A DNA stretch of 64,000 nucleotides from CAYRGS01 sp964423875 (GTDB lineage: Bacteria > UBA8248 > JACPRG01 > G963555815). The translations under genes were made by a program, and so were the position numbers. The stretch is from the NCBI GenBank assembly GCA_964423875.1, contig CAYRGS010000006.1:1-64000 (forward strand). The letters run 5' to 3'. A model generated the notes under the pieces. It worked only from the letters and a program-made list of their open reading frames with translations, did not search any database and was not told the DNA's origin. This document shows, in pieces, positions 37,363 to 46,065 of the stretch (its first letter is position 1; each line of letters starts with the position of its first letter).

Positions 37363-38750
37363 TTTTTCTTCTCCCTTCGAATCGCCCTCTTCACATTAGT
37401 CGGCGAGGTCCCTCCCGGCAAGTCCCTCGCGCAGACGGCCCGGTCCGCCGACAGCCCGGCCAAGGCGTCCCTTTCAAAAACCGGCGAGAACCGTTGAAGC
37501 TCGGCGATGTCCAGGTCGGTGAGGGTCTTTCCATGGTCTTCGCAATACCGGACGACCCGGCCCGCCGCCTCATGGCTCTGCCGGAAGGGGACCCCCCGCA
37601 TCGCGAGGTAGTCGGCCAATTCCGTCGCTAGGGAGAAATCCGCTTCCGCCGCCGCCCGCATGCGTGCCTCCTGCTCAGCGGAGATGGTGATCCCCGCCAC
37701 CAGCCCGGCCAAAACCCGCAGACTGGCCAGGACCGTGTCGGCCGCATCGAAAACCGGCTCTTTGTCCTCCTGAAAATCCCGGTTATACGTCATGGGCTGC
37801 GCCTTGAGGAGGGTCAACAGGCTGATCAGCGACCCATAGACCCGGCCGGTCTTTCCGCGAACCAGCTCCAGGACGTCCGGATTTCGCTTCTGGGGCATCA
37901 TGGAGCTGCCGGTGAGGTAGGCCTCGGGCAACGTGATGTAGCCGAACTCCCCCCCGGACCAGAGAATCATCTCCTCAGCCATCCGGCTCAGATGCATCAT
38001 GACCAGCGCGCAGGCGCCCGCGAACTCCACGGCGAAGTCCCGGTCTGAGACGGCATCCAGGCTGTTCCGCGAGATTTTCCCGAACCCCAACAATTCCGCG
38101 ACGTACGCGCGATCCACGGGAAACCCCGTTCCGCTGAGCGCCCCGCTTCCCAGGGGAAGCACGTCCACACGCCCAAGACAGTCGAACATCCGTTCCTCAT
38201 CCCGGTTCAACATCTCGACGTACGCGAGAAGGTGGTGGGCGAACAGCACCGGCTGCGCCCTGCGCATATGGGTGTACCCGGGCATCACGACGTCCTCGTA
38301 TCGCTCCGCCCTGTCAAGCAGGGCCCCCTTCAGGCGCAGGAGGCCCTCCCGCACATCCGCCAGAATGTCTTTCAAGTAGAGACGCAGATCCAATGCCACC
38401 TGATCGTTGCGGCTCCGCGCCGTATGGAGCTTTCCACCGACCGGCCCGATGTCCCGAACGAGCCTCGCCTCGATGTTCATGTGCACGTCTTCCAGGCCGG
38501 GGTCGAAGCGGAACCGTCCCGCTTCGATCTCCCGGCCGATGGTCTCCAGCCCTTTGACGATCTTGCGGCCTTCGGCCTTCGTGATGATTCCGCACTTGGC
38601 CAGCATCCGGGCGTGGGCGACGCTCCCTTCGATATCGTACCGGGCCAACCGGTGATCGAAGGAGACCGATTCGGTGAAGGCCTCCACGGCCGGCGCCGTC
38701 CGCTCCAAAAACCTGCCGCCCCAGGGTTTTCGACTCTGTTTTCGGCCCAT
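37323..38750 (-). CDS. argH: Argininosuccinate lyase
   Basis: A 475-residue fumarase-superfamily enzyme that cleaves argininosuccinate to arginine and fumarate. The signature GSSMMPQKRNPD lies near residue 283. KPWGGRF at the N-terminus, the HTARSRNDQVALDLRLYLKD block and PGYTHMRRAQPV are typical. ATG 38750 is chosen because AAGGG lies 9 nt upstream. ATG 38771 is possible. It heads the minus-strand run into the lysine genes, a common arrangement in bacteria with DapL. Confidence 0.95.
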   Translation of the reverse strand: MGRKQSRKPWGGRFLERTAPAVEAFTESVSFDHRLARYDIEGSVAHARMLAKCGIITKAEGRKIVKGLETIGREIEAGRFRFDPGLEDVHMNIEARLVRDIGPVGGKLHTARSRNDQVALDLRLYLKDILADVREGLLRLKGALLDRAERYEDVVMPGYTHMRRAQPVLFAHHLLAYVEMLNRDEERMFDCLGRVDVLPLGSGALSGTGFPVDRAYVAELLGFGKISRNSLDAVSDRDFAVEFAGACALVMMHLSRMAEEMILWSGGEFGYITLPEAYLTGSSMMPQKRNPDVLELVRGKTGRVYGSLISLLTLLKAQPMTYNRDFQEDKEPVFDAADTVLASLRVLAGLVAGITISAEQEARMRAAAEADFSLATELADYLAMRGVPFRQSHEAAGRVVRYCEDHGKTLTDLDIAELQRFSPVFERDALAGLSADRAVCARDLPGGTSPTNVKRAIRREKKKCGDSLSRFSSSG

Positions 38751-38915
38751 GACCGTCATCCCTTGTTCCATCCGGAATCCGCGGACACCCTCCGCGGCGA
38801 CGCACGGCGGTGAAACCCAATCGCGCCACACATAAATGCGCACCGATCCACGGCCGCGCAAATTCCGGGGACCGGGGGAAGGTTCCGCGGCGGGACGTAC
38901 GAACCCGCCGGTGTT

Positions 38916-39356
38916 CTAAAAGTGATAGTCGGGAACGGAGTGCTCTTTGAATTCGGGGTCAGGCTCGTATTTTTTGATTTCGATCTCGTTGCCGTCCGGG
39001 TCATAGAAATACGCCGCAAAGCCCAATCCCCGGGCCCCCTGATTGGACTCCAGCCGCCGGACCGTCACGCCGCCCGTACCGCATCGATCGAGGACGGCGT
39101 TGAATTCCGGGGCGTCCATCCCGAAGGCCAAGTGGTGCATGCCGGAGCGAGGCTTCTTGACCTTCCCGGCATACCGGTCGTCCGGGTGATGGAAGATCAC
39201 CAGGATTTCATCGCCGATGTGGAACACCGCCTGCTCCCGGCCGTCGTCCAGGAACTTGCGACTCGAGAACTCGAATCCCATGACGTCCCGGTAAAAACCT
39301 ACCGACCGATCCAGATCCGTGGAGGCCAGAGCCACATGATCGTAATAGATCCCCAC
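38916..39356 (-). CDS. VOC-family (glyoxalase/dioxygenase-fold) protein
   Basis: A 146-residue vicinal-oxygen-chelate protein with two babbb units: YYDHVALASTDLDRSVGFYRDVMGF at the start, MHHLAFGMD in the middle and AAYFYDPDGNEIEI at the end, which place the metal ligands His, His and Glu. It could be a glyoxalase, epimerase or ring-cleavage enzyme. It follows the split TPP decarboxylase by 41 nt on the same strand, so it may act in that pathway. Confidence 0.85.
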   Translation of the reverse strand: MGIYYDHVALASTDLDRSVGFYRDVMGFEFSSRKFLDDGREQAVFHIGDEILVIFHHPDDRYAGKVKKPRSGMHHLAFGMDAPEFNAVLDRCGTGGVTVRRLESNQGARGLGFAAYFYDPDGNEIEIKKYEPDPEFKEHSVPDYHF

Positions 39357-39397
39357 TTTGCGCCTCCCTTCAACTCGCCGGGAAACCGTGATCCCCG

Positions 39398-39994
39398 TCA
39401 GACCGCCCCCGGAGGCCGCCTGCCTGATACATCGAGCGTCTTCATATGCTCCCAGAACGCGTGCTTGATCTGGTAGGGAAAATAGGGGAACCGGGGTGCT
39501 TTCTCGGTCATGAGGTCGAGACGCGACCAGAGGAAGGCGAATGTCCCCCCGCCCAAGGCCCTCCGGAAGGCTTCGGACAATTCCGCCGGGGCGGAGACAG
39601 CATGGGTCTCGGCGATTCCGAATCCCTGAGCGATCTTCACAAAGTCCGTTCGCCCCTGATTTACCATGGGCTGCTTCCCGGTGAGCTCGTAACTCAGGTT
39701 GTCCATGATGACGACCACCAGGTTCTTCGGCTGGTGCTCGGCCACGGCGGCGAGCGCGCCCAGATTCATCAACAAACCGCCGTCCCCTTCAACGGCGACA
39801 ATCCGCTCTTTCGGCCGGGCCAGGGCCAGGCCAAGACCGAAGGTCAAGGCATGTCCCATGGGACCGCTCAGGTAAAAATTCCCGGGCCGGTGGAGCACGG
39901 AGTGCCAGAGCTGGGTCTGGGTGCCGATTGCGGTCACGACCAGCTCATCGCTGACGTGCTCGGCCAGGGTCTCGAATGCCTCCCGCTGATTCAT
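39398..39994 (-). CDS. TPP-dependent decarboxylase, ComE-like (C-terminal) subunit
   Basis: A 198-residue protein with the thiamine-diphosphate motif VEGDGGLLMNLGAL (GDG...N) near residue 68 and LSYELTGKQPMVNQGRTDF, as in the beta subunit of sulfopyruvate or phosphonopyruvate decarboxylase. ATG 39994 overlaps the stop of the companion subunit (ATGA), fixing the start. The natural substrate is not evident. No coenzyme M or phosphonate genes are seen in the window. Confidence 0.82.
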   Translation of the reverse strand: MNQREAFETLAEHVSDELVVTAIGTQTQLWHSVLHRPGNFYLSGPMGHALTFGLGLALARPKERIVAVEGDGGLLMNLGALAAVAEHQPKNLVVVIMDNLSYELTGKQPMVNQGRTDFVKIAQGFGIAETHAVSAPAELSEAFRRALGGGTFAFLWSRLDLMTEKAPRFPYFPYQIKHAFWEHMKTLDVSGRRPPGAV

Positions 39995-40494
39995 GCTCCA
40001 GCTCCGAAGGTTTCTTTGGTGATGAGCAGCGCAATGGGTTTCTGGCTCGCATCCGCGAGGGTATAGGCGTCGGCCACGCATCCGCGCTCAACGAAATCGG
40101 CGGGAAGAGGAAAACACTGGACTCCGACTTGCTCCAGGATCGGGACCGTGCACCGGCCCTTCTCCACGTCGTAAAAGGCCCAGTCTCCCAGGCGCCCGCG
40201 GTGTGAGAGAATCATCACGAACGGGATCGCGTAAGCGATGGGCAACGTCGCGATAGCCCCCGTGCAGTTCATCACGCCCACGTTCTGTATCACCATGGCC
40301 GAGCGCATCCCGCCCGCCGACGCCCCGCAGCAGATCCCAACGGCCTCTTCCTCACGCGTGACGGGGACGTGAATCATGTCCGGGTCGTCCTGCATTTGAG
40401 TAATGAGGTCGTGGAGCCAGGAGTCCGGCAAAGAGGTGCAAAGACGCACTTCGCTCGCCTTCAGCTCGTTGTAAAGCTTCCGCGACCAGTCCAC
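39991..40494 (-). CDS. TPP-dependent decarboxylase, ComD-like (N-terminal) subunit
   Basis: A 167-residue protein matching the pyrimidine-binding half: VDWSRKLYNELKASEVRLCTSLPDSWLH at the start and the catalytic-type glutamate in VTREEEAVGICCGAS. GTG 40494 has AGGGACG upstream; a GTG at 40548 would add 18 residues. Together with the next gene it forms a complete split decarboxylase resembling ComDE. Homologues with unknown 2-oxoacid substrates are widespread in environmental genomes. Confidence 0.82.
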   Translation of the reverse strand: MDWSRKLYNELKASEVRLCTSLPDSWLHDLITQMQDDPDMIHVPVTREEEAVGICCGASAGGMRSAMVIQNVGVMNCTGAIATLPIAYAIPFVMILSHRGRLGDWAFYDVEKGRCTVPILEQVGVQCFPLPADFVERGCVADAYTLADASQKPIALLITKETFGAGA

Positions 40495-40608
40495 AACCGT
40501 CCCTTTCCCCCCGAAGGCCACTTCCGGCCGTATGATAGTACGAAGCACGCCTGATTGGCTGCGAAGGTTTTAAGAAAAGCGCGGCTCCCTGCGCGTCCGA
40601 ACAGCAGG

Positions 40609-41661
40609 CTAGCGTACAATCCGATTCCTGACCAGGACTTTCAGAATCCGTTCCACCAGGTAACGGTTCCCCCCCGCCGTGAGGTGAACCGCGTCATAGA
40701 ACATATCCAGCGAAAACCCCCCCGTGAGCGTGGAAGCATCCACGACGAGCGCGCCTTCGGACCCGGCCGTATCATCCACCAAGAGGAGAACCTTTTCATA
40801 AAACCGCCGCTCCCAACCCTGTTCGGACGCGTTCGAGGCGGGAAGCAGGTTCTTTCCGGTCATTCCGCGGGGCAGGATCGGCTGCTTCACCAAAAGGACG
40901 CGCGCGCCCACCGAGCGTGCTAGTCCGATCATCTCTTCCAGATAGCCGCGGAAGTCCGAAAACCGCACGAAGAGTTTGCCCAACAGGGTGTCCTGATCGG
41001 TGAAAAACGTGACCTTTTCGGAGAAGGTGAGAAAGAGGACGCTTCGCTCCTCCAACATCTTTCTCAAACGGATGAGGGGACGCCGCCTATCCTTCTCGGT
41101 TGTGACGAAGTAGTGGTTGAACATGTTCATGATGATCAACAGGTCGGGCTTGAGGGGGAGAATCTCCCGCCGAATAAGCGGAACAAGATGCGCTGGGGCA
41201 TGGCCGGGCATCCCCGCGTTGATCACTTCAAACCGGCCGGGGGCCCGCCGGTTGAGCAAGGCTTGGAGCCGCGCCGGGTAGGCGTCCTCATCGGAGTTCA
41301 GCGCGCCGAAGGTCGAAGACCCGCCCAGGGCGACGATGCGATAAACCCCTGGCGATTTTTCGCGCCGGAAATCCGGACCCCGGAAACCAAAACGGTTCAC
41401 CGTGACCACCCTGGGACTCGGCTCTTCGAATCTGCGGACACCGCCCTTCAGCAGGTGATAAGGCCCCTTGGGGCGGGTTTCATAGGCCAGGACGTTGGGG
41501 GGCCCCTCTTTCGGACCCCAACGCAGACCGTAGAGCAGCCACTCCGCCGGCCGGCCCACCAAAGCCAGACGGACCCGCTGTATCCCCTCGGCCAGGAAGA
41601 TCAGGATCAGCAAAACGATCAGCGAAAAGAAAAGATTCTTTGAAACCCGTCTCAGCGTCAG
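40609..41661 (-). CDS. SGNH/GDSL-type hydrolase family protein, membrane-anchored
   Basis: About 350 residues. An N-terminal membrane helix (FFSLIVLLILIFLAEGI) precedes a SGNH domain: RIVALGGSSTFG (nucleophile Ser), NAGMPGHAPAH, IMNMFNHYF and the C-terminal DAVHLTAGGN (Asp, His). No ATG, GTG or TTG fits the start. A CTG at 41661 overlaps the MFS stop in CTGA and follows AAAGGAG by 6 nt, so I take it as a CTG start. It is probably periplasmic and acts on ester or acyl groups of glycans. A decayed relative is at 29564-30620. Confidence 0.75.
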   Translation of the reverse strand: MTLRRVSKNLFFSLIVLLILIFLAEGIQRVRLALVGRPAEWLLYGLRWGPKEGPPNVLAYETRPKGPYHLLKGGVRRFEEPSPRVVTVNRFGFRGPDFRREKSPGVYRIVALGGSSTFGALNSDEDAYPARLQALLNRRAPGRFEVINAGMPGHAPAHLVPLIRREILPLKPDLLIIMNMFNHYFVTTEKDRRRPLIRLRKMLEERSVLFLTFSEKVTFFTDQDTLLGKLFVRFSDFRGYLEEMIGLARSVGARVLLVKQPILPRGMTGKNLLPASNASEQGWERRFYEKVLLLVDDTAGSEGALVVDASTLTGGFSLDMFYDAVHLTAGGNRYLVERILKVLVRNRIVR

Positions 41662-43211
41662 TAGCTCTCCTTTCGTCCCGCCGCGAACCAGAAACCGATG
41701 AGTAGTCCGACGCCCACGATCCCCAGGCAGATCCAAAATACGGGAGAGATGGATTCGGCCAGTGTTCCTTTGAGAACAGCGGCCGTCCCGTCGGAAAAAC
41801 GCCCCATCACCTCGGGCCGCATCAGGTCCCGGGGACCGGATATGGCATCGGCGATCCCGCTGTGAAGCGGGTCCGCGCTCAGGGCCGCCAGACGACTCAT
41901 CAACCCCCGGCTCATCACACCGCCCAGGACTCCGACCGCAACGGCCCCGCCAATTTGCCGGAAAAAAAACGTCGAGGAGGTCACGACCCCCAACTGGGTC
42001 TTCGGCACACTCGTCTGGACAAGCGTCAGAATCATCGTGAATATAAACCCCATCCCCACGCCGAGGATGGTCATCGCCGCGCCGACCACCCAGTAGGGGG
42101 TTCCGATCCCTATCTGTACAATAATCCCATACGCCGCGCACTGAAACCCGATGCCCAGGGCGAGCAGCTTCTGTTGTCCCAATCTGTTGAGCAACAGGCT
42201 CACGCCGAACGAGCTGGACAGACACCACCCGAGGCTCATGGGCATCAAGACGGCCCCGGCGCCGATGGCGGAAGCCCCGATGACGCCCTGATAAAACAAC
42301 GGAACGAACGCCACCGCCACAAAAAAACCCGCGCCCGTCAAAAAACCCAGGATGCTGGCCGCCGAGAAGTTCCGAATTCGGAACAAAGACAGAGGAAGGA
42401 TGGGCTCCTCGGCCCTCGATTCGTTCCAGACAAAGAAAGCAAGCAGGAGAACGCCGGCGCAGAGAAGGGCGGCATCCAGCGCACCAAACGGCCGCGGCCT
42501 CCCCTGGCCCGCCACCAGCAATATGGCTATCACACCGCAGAGCAAACTGATCCCGCCGAGAAAATCCGCACGGCCGCCCCTGCGCCTCTCTCGCATCCCT
42601 CCAATCCCGGCCATCACACAAGCCGCCGCGACGAATCCCGTAGGCAGGTTGATATAGAAAATCCACCGCCAAGAGATCTTCGCCACCAGGATGCCGCCGA
42701 TCAATGGTCCCATAATGGACGCGATGCCCCACACCGCGTTCATCACCCCCATCGATTTGGCCAGCCTTTGGCCGGAGTAGAGGGTCCCCATAATCATGTA
42801 GCTGAGAGCCATCAGCGATCCGCCGCCCACCCCTTGAAGCCCCCGGAAGACAATGAGCTGCGGCATGTTCCGGGACATCCCGCAAAGGGCGGACGCAACC
42901 ATGAAAGTTCCGATGGCGATGAGGTAAAGCCGGCGGACCCCGTACAGGTCGGCCAGCTTGCCGAAGATCGGCGTCGCAACGACCGAGGCCAGGAAAAAAC
43001 TGGTGAAGGCCCAGTGATAGATCTGGATCCCACCCATCAACCCCACGATGGTCGGCATCGCCGTCCCCATGACGGTGATGTCCAGGGCGGCCAGAAACAT
43101 CCCCAGGGCCACGCCCAGGACCGCCAGCCGCACGCGGGCCTTAGAGAATGCCGGCGCACCTCCCCGCTCTCCACCCGCCTCCATCGCGGGATTCCATTGG
43201 GATTCAGTCAA
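41658..43211 (-). CDS. MFS transporter, DHA2 (EmrB/QacA) family
   Basis: A 517-residue protein of 14 predicted membrane helices. The drug-exporter motif GMFLAALDITVMGTAMPTI near residue 37, the MFS loop FGKLADLYGVRRLYL and the motif RGLQGVGGGS mark the DHA2 drug:H+ antiporter group. It exports hydrophobic compounds; which ones is unknown. Its stop overlaps the start of the SGNH hydrolase, an unusual pairing that suggests export linked to surface modification (inference). Confidence 0.92.
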   Translation of the reverse strand: MTESQWNPAMEAGGERGGAPAFSKARVRLAVLGVALGMFLAALDITVMGTAMPTIVGLMGGIQIYHWAFTSFFLASVVATPIFGKLADLYGVRRLYLIAIGTFMVASALCGMSRNMPQLIVFRGLQGVGGGSLMALSYMIMGTLYSGQRLAKSMGVMNAVWGIASIMGPLIGGILVAKISWRWIFYINLPTGFVAAACVMAGIGGMRERRRGGRADFLGGISLLCGVIAILLVAGQGRPRPFGALDAALLCAGVLLLAFFVWNESRAEEPILPLSLFRIRNFSAASILGFLTGAGFFVAVAFVPLFYQGVIGASAIGAGAVLMPMSLGWCLSSSFGVSLLLNRLGQQKLLALGIGFQCAAYGIIVQIGIGTPYWVVGAAMTILGVGMGFIFTMILTLVQTSVPKTQLGVVTSSTFFFRQIGGAVAVGVLGGVMSRGLMSRLAALSADPLHSGIADAISGPRDLMRPEVMGRFSDGTAAVLKGTLAESISPVFWICLGIVGVGLLIGFWFAAGRKESY

Positions 43212-43437
43212 AACTCGGATCCAGGCATCATCGAGGTGGGTGAAAGGGGAAAGGAGCGGGCACGGCCTCCGAACTGTGATCCGGACGAACCCTCGGACGC
43301 CCGGTCCCCTTCCTGATCCACATCATAGTCCGCGGCGACAAGGCGTCCAAAATTATACACAGATTTTAACATCGGCGCGGCATGTGTCTTGAATCGTGGC
43401 TGCGGGGGGATGGGGGGTCGGAGGAAAGGAGAAAGCC

Positions 43438-43725
43438 ATGAGTCATCCAGAAACCGTGATCGTCGCCATCCTCGCGCTGTCGATCGTTTACGTCATGATT
43501 CCGGTCATGATGACCGCCATCCGACGTTTTCGAGGCGTCCGGAGGTTGAGGCATCCTAAAGCCGGACGGACCGCGAAGGTGGCCATCGACCGCCGGCACG
43601 CGGCCCTCACCTCCGTCCTCGGCAAACCTCGACTCCGGGTGATCCGCAGCACGCTTTGGCCGGAGAGGGAGGACTGCACGCACACCTGCATGAGGAGGCT
43701 GCAAAGCCGGTTCAGCAAGGTGTAG
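43438..43725 (+). CDS. Small single-pass membrane protein of unknown function
   Basis: A 95-residue protein with one N-terminal membrane helix (VIVAILALSIVYVMIPVMMTAI) and a strongly basic cytoplasmic tail with two cysteines in EDCTHTCMRRL. A strong ribosome site (AAAGGAG) 6 nt before ATG 43438 supports it as real. I do not recognise the family. It is divergent from the MFS gene and convergent with the amidohydrolase at 43797. Confidence 0.6.
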   Translation: MSHPETVIVAILALSIVYVMIPVMMTAIRRFRGVRRLRHPKAGRTAKVAIDRRHAALTSVLGKPRLRVIRSTLWPEREDCTHTCMRRLQSRFSKV

Positions 43726-43796
43726 CGGACCTCGAATCGGGGGGGAGGGGGCGAGAGTCTTCCCGGGGCTTCGCCGGCAAAACGCCAATCGCTCGA

Positions 43797-44819
43797 TCAG
43801 CCGGGCTCTTGCGCCGCAGGCGCGTCAATATCCCGCAAATCAAACAGGTCTTTCGCGTTCCCGCTCAGGACGGCTTCCGACTCCGAAGCCGACAGGATAC
43901 CAACCTTCCGCACCAATCCGACCGGGTCCGGATCCTCCATGTCGTAGGGATAATCGCTCCCCAGGCAGACGTGGTCCGCCCCCACGGAACGAATCACAAA
44001 CTCCAGCGTCGTGGGCGAGAAGACCACCGTCCCGAACCAGATGCGGTCGAAATATGCGCTGGGTGGCTTGGGGATGTCCGCCCGGGTGTCCTCGCGGATT
44101 CCGTAGGCGTGGTCCCAGCGTCCCCGCAGGAAAAGCGTCGGCCCTCCGCCGTGGGTGAAAAACGCCCGCAGCCGCGGGTACCGCTCGAAGACCCCCGACA
44201 GGACCATTCGCGCTAGGTTCAGCGCGTGGTCGAACTGGAACCCGCAGAGGTTGAAGAGGTGGTAGCCCTCCATGCCCTGGCGGGAGGCGGGCGTGATGGG
44301 ATGAACGATGATCGGCACCCCCAGGTCCTGGACGGTCTCATAGAGGGGATCGAAACGCCGGTCGTCCAGGTGGACCCCGTCGACGTTGGAATTCATGAAG
44401 ATCGCCCGGGCGTTCAGGTCCCGGACCGCGCGCCGCGCCTCTTTGACGCCGGCGGCGACGTCCAGCAGGGGTACTGCGGCCGTCGGGTAAAACTTCCCCG
44501 GATGCGCCGCGGCCATCCGGGCGCCGTCCTCGTTGACGGCGGTCAGGTGCTCGGCCACAAACCCGGCGTCCTGCCCATAAAACGCGTGGGTGGCGGAAAT
44601 CGTCAGGAGCTGGGCGTCGATCCCGCGTTGCTTCATCGCCTCCAGCCGGAGCTCGGGCTCGAACATCTCCGGTCCGACCGAAAGCGTCCGGAACCCGAAG
44701 TTGATGGCTAGGTTCCCCGCAGCATCCTCCGAGGCGTCGATCCCCCGGGCCTTGCCCTCTTTCAGAATAAACTGCTTGGCCGCCTCGCCGATGAAGTGGT
44801 TGTGTACGTCGATAATCAT
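43797..44819 (-). CDS. Amidohydrolase-2 family protein (ACMSD-like), paralogue A
   Basis: A 340-residue TIM-barrel metal hydrolase or decarboxylase. The N-terminal MIIDVHNHF gives the HxH metal pair; HPITP, THGGGPTLFLRGRWDHAYG and CLGSDYPYDM supply the remaining ligands. It resembles aminocarboxymuconate-semialdehyde decarboxylase relatives, which decarboxylate aromatic acids or ring-cleavage products. GGAGG precedes ATG 44819. It lies 46 nt after a close paralogue on the same strand. Confidence 0.88.
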   Translation of the reverse strand: MIIDVHNHFIGEAAKQFILKEGKARGIDASEDAAGNLAINFGFRTLSVGPEMFEPELRLEAMKQRGIDAQLLTISATHAFYGQDAGFVAEHLTAVNEDGARMAAAHPGKFYPTAAVPLLDVAAGVKEARRAVRDLNARAIFMNSNVDGVHLDDRRFDPLYETVQDLGVPIIVHPITPASRQGMEGYHLFNLCGFQFDHALNLARMVLSGVFERYPRLRAFFTHGGGPTLFLRGRWDHAYGIREDTRADIPKPPSAYFDRIWFGTVVFSPTTLEFVIRSVGADHVCLGSDYPYDMEDPDPVGLVRKVGILSASESEAVLSGNAKDLFDLRDIDAPAAQEPG

Positions 44820-44865
44820 GCTCTCCTCCGGCGGTCGCCTTGTGACCCCGCGAAACCGACGCGGG

Positions 44866-45861
44866 TCATGAATGCAACTCGAACAGGACCTTGGCATTGT
44901 CGCCCAAAACGGCGTTCACCTCGGGACCCGACAGGCTTCCGACTTTGCGCACCGTGCCGGCCGGGTCCGGGTCCGCCATGTCATAGGGATAATCGCTGCC
45001 CAGGCAGACGTGATCCACGCCGACCGAGCGGATCACGAATTCCAGCGTCGGGGGATAGAACACCATCGACCCCAGCCAGATCTGGGACAGGTAGGCGCTG
45101 GGCGGTTTGGGGATGGCCGCGCTGGTGTCCTCCCGGGCGCCGTAGGCATGGTCCCACCGGCCGCGCAGGAACGGGGCCGTCCCCCCGCCGTGGGTGTAAA
45201 ACGCCTGGAGCCGGGGGAAGCGCTCGAAGACCCCGCTCAGGACCATGCGCCCGAGGTTGAGGGTCTGGTCGAACGGGAACCCGCAGATGTTGGACAGGTG
45301 GTAGTCCCCCATCGCGTCCAGGGCGGCCGGGAAGGCGGGATGGATGAACAGCGGAACCCCAAGGTCCTGCACCGCTTCATAGAGCGGATCGAACCGGGCG
45401 TCGTCCAGGTAGACCCCGTTGACGTTGGACACCATGAAGACCGCCCGGGCACCCAGTTGATTGACGGCCCGGTCGGCTTCGGCGATGGATTTGGGAACAT
45501 CCTGGAGCGGGACCATGGCGGCCGGGAAAAACTTTCCCGGATGCGCCTTCTCCAATCCGGCGATGTGGTCGTTCACCACGCCGAGATACTCGGCGGTGAA
45601 GGAGGGGTCTTTGCCGAAGAGGCAGTGGCTCGGGGCGATGGTCACGAGCTGGGCGTCGATTCCCATGTCGTCCAGCCATTGCAGGCGGAGGTCCAGATCG
45701 AAGAACCCCCGGTCGGCCTCGAGCGTCCGCCCTCCCCCGAAGTCAAGAACCAAGCCCCCCTCGGCATCCTCAGAAGCGTCGATCCCCTGGGCCTTGCCCT
45801 CCTTGATGAGGAACGCCTTCGGCGCTTCTCCGATAAAGTGATTGTGGACATCGATGATCAT
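44866..45861 (-). CDS. Amidohydrolase-2 family protein (ACMSD-like), paralogue B
   Basis: A 331-residue paralogue of the neighbouring gene, sharing MIIDVHNHFIGEA, GIDASEDA, GVYLDDARFDPLYE, GRMVLSGVFERFPRLQAF and SVGVDHVCLGSDYPYDM, with well over half of residues identical by eye. Metal-site residues are conserved in both copies. ATG 45861 follows AAAGGA at 8 nt; GTG 45879 is possible. The tandem pair suggests either two subunits of one enzyme or two related substrates. Confidence 0.88.
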   Translation of the reverse strand: MIIDVHNHFIGEAPKAFLIKEGKAQGIDASEDAEGGLVLDFGGGRTLEADRGFFDLDLRLQWLDDMGIDAQLVTIAPSHCLFGKDPSFTAEYLGVVNDHIAGLEKAHPGKFFPAAMVPLQDVPKSIAEADRAVNQLGARAVFMVSNVNGVYLDDARFDPLYEAVQDLGVPLFIHPAFPAALDAMGDYHLSNICGFPFDQTLNLGRMVLSGVFERFPRLQAFYTHGGGTAPFLRGRWDHAYGAREDTSAAIPKPPSAYLSQIWLGSMVFYPPTLEFVIRSVGVDHVCLGSDYPYDMADPDPAGTVRKVGSLSGPEVNAVLGDNAKVLFELHS

Positions 45862-46065
45862 CGGTCGGTTCCTTTCCACCGCCGGAAAAATCCGGGCTCC
45901 ACCCCGAAGGGACCTTGATGTGACGGATTGCTTGCCGGAAGAAGTTTAACCCGGAATTCTCACCCGCCGAAAACAAAAAGGGACCCTCGGCCAATCGTTT
46001 TCGAGGGGAGGGGGGAGGGGGGGGGAGCGGGTCCGGCGAGGATCCTCAGAAAGGATACGGACCGC

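Noticed and set aside
41662..42885. Upstream extension of the SGNH frame into the MFS gene
   Set aside because: The extension is read in another frame of a well-supported 14-helix transporter and shows no domain.
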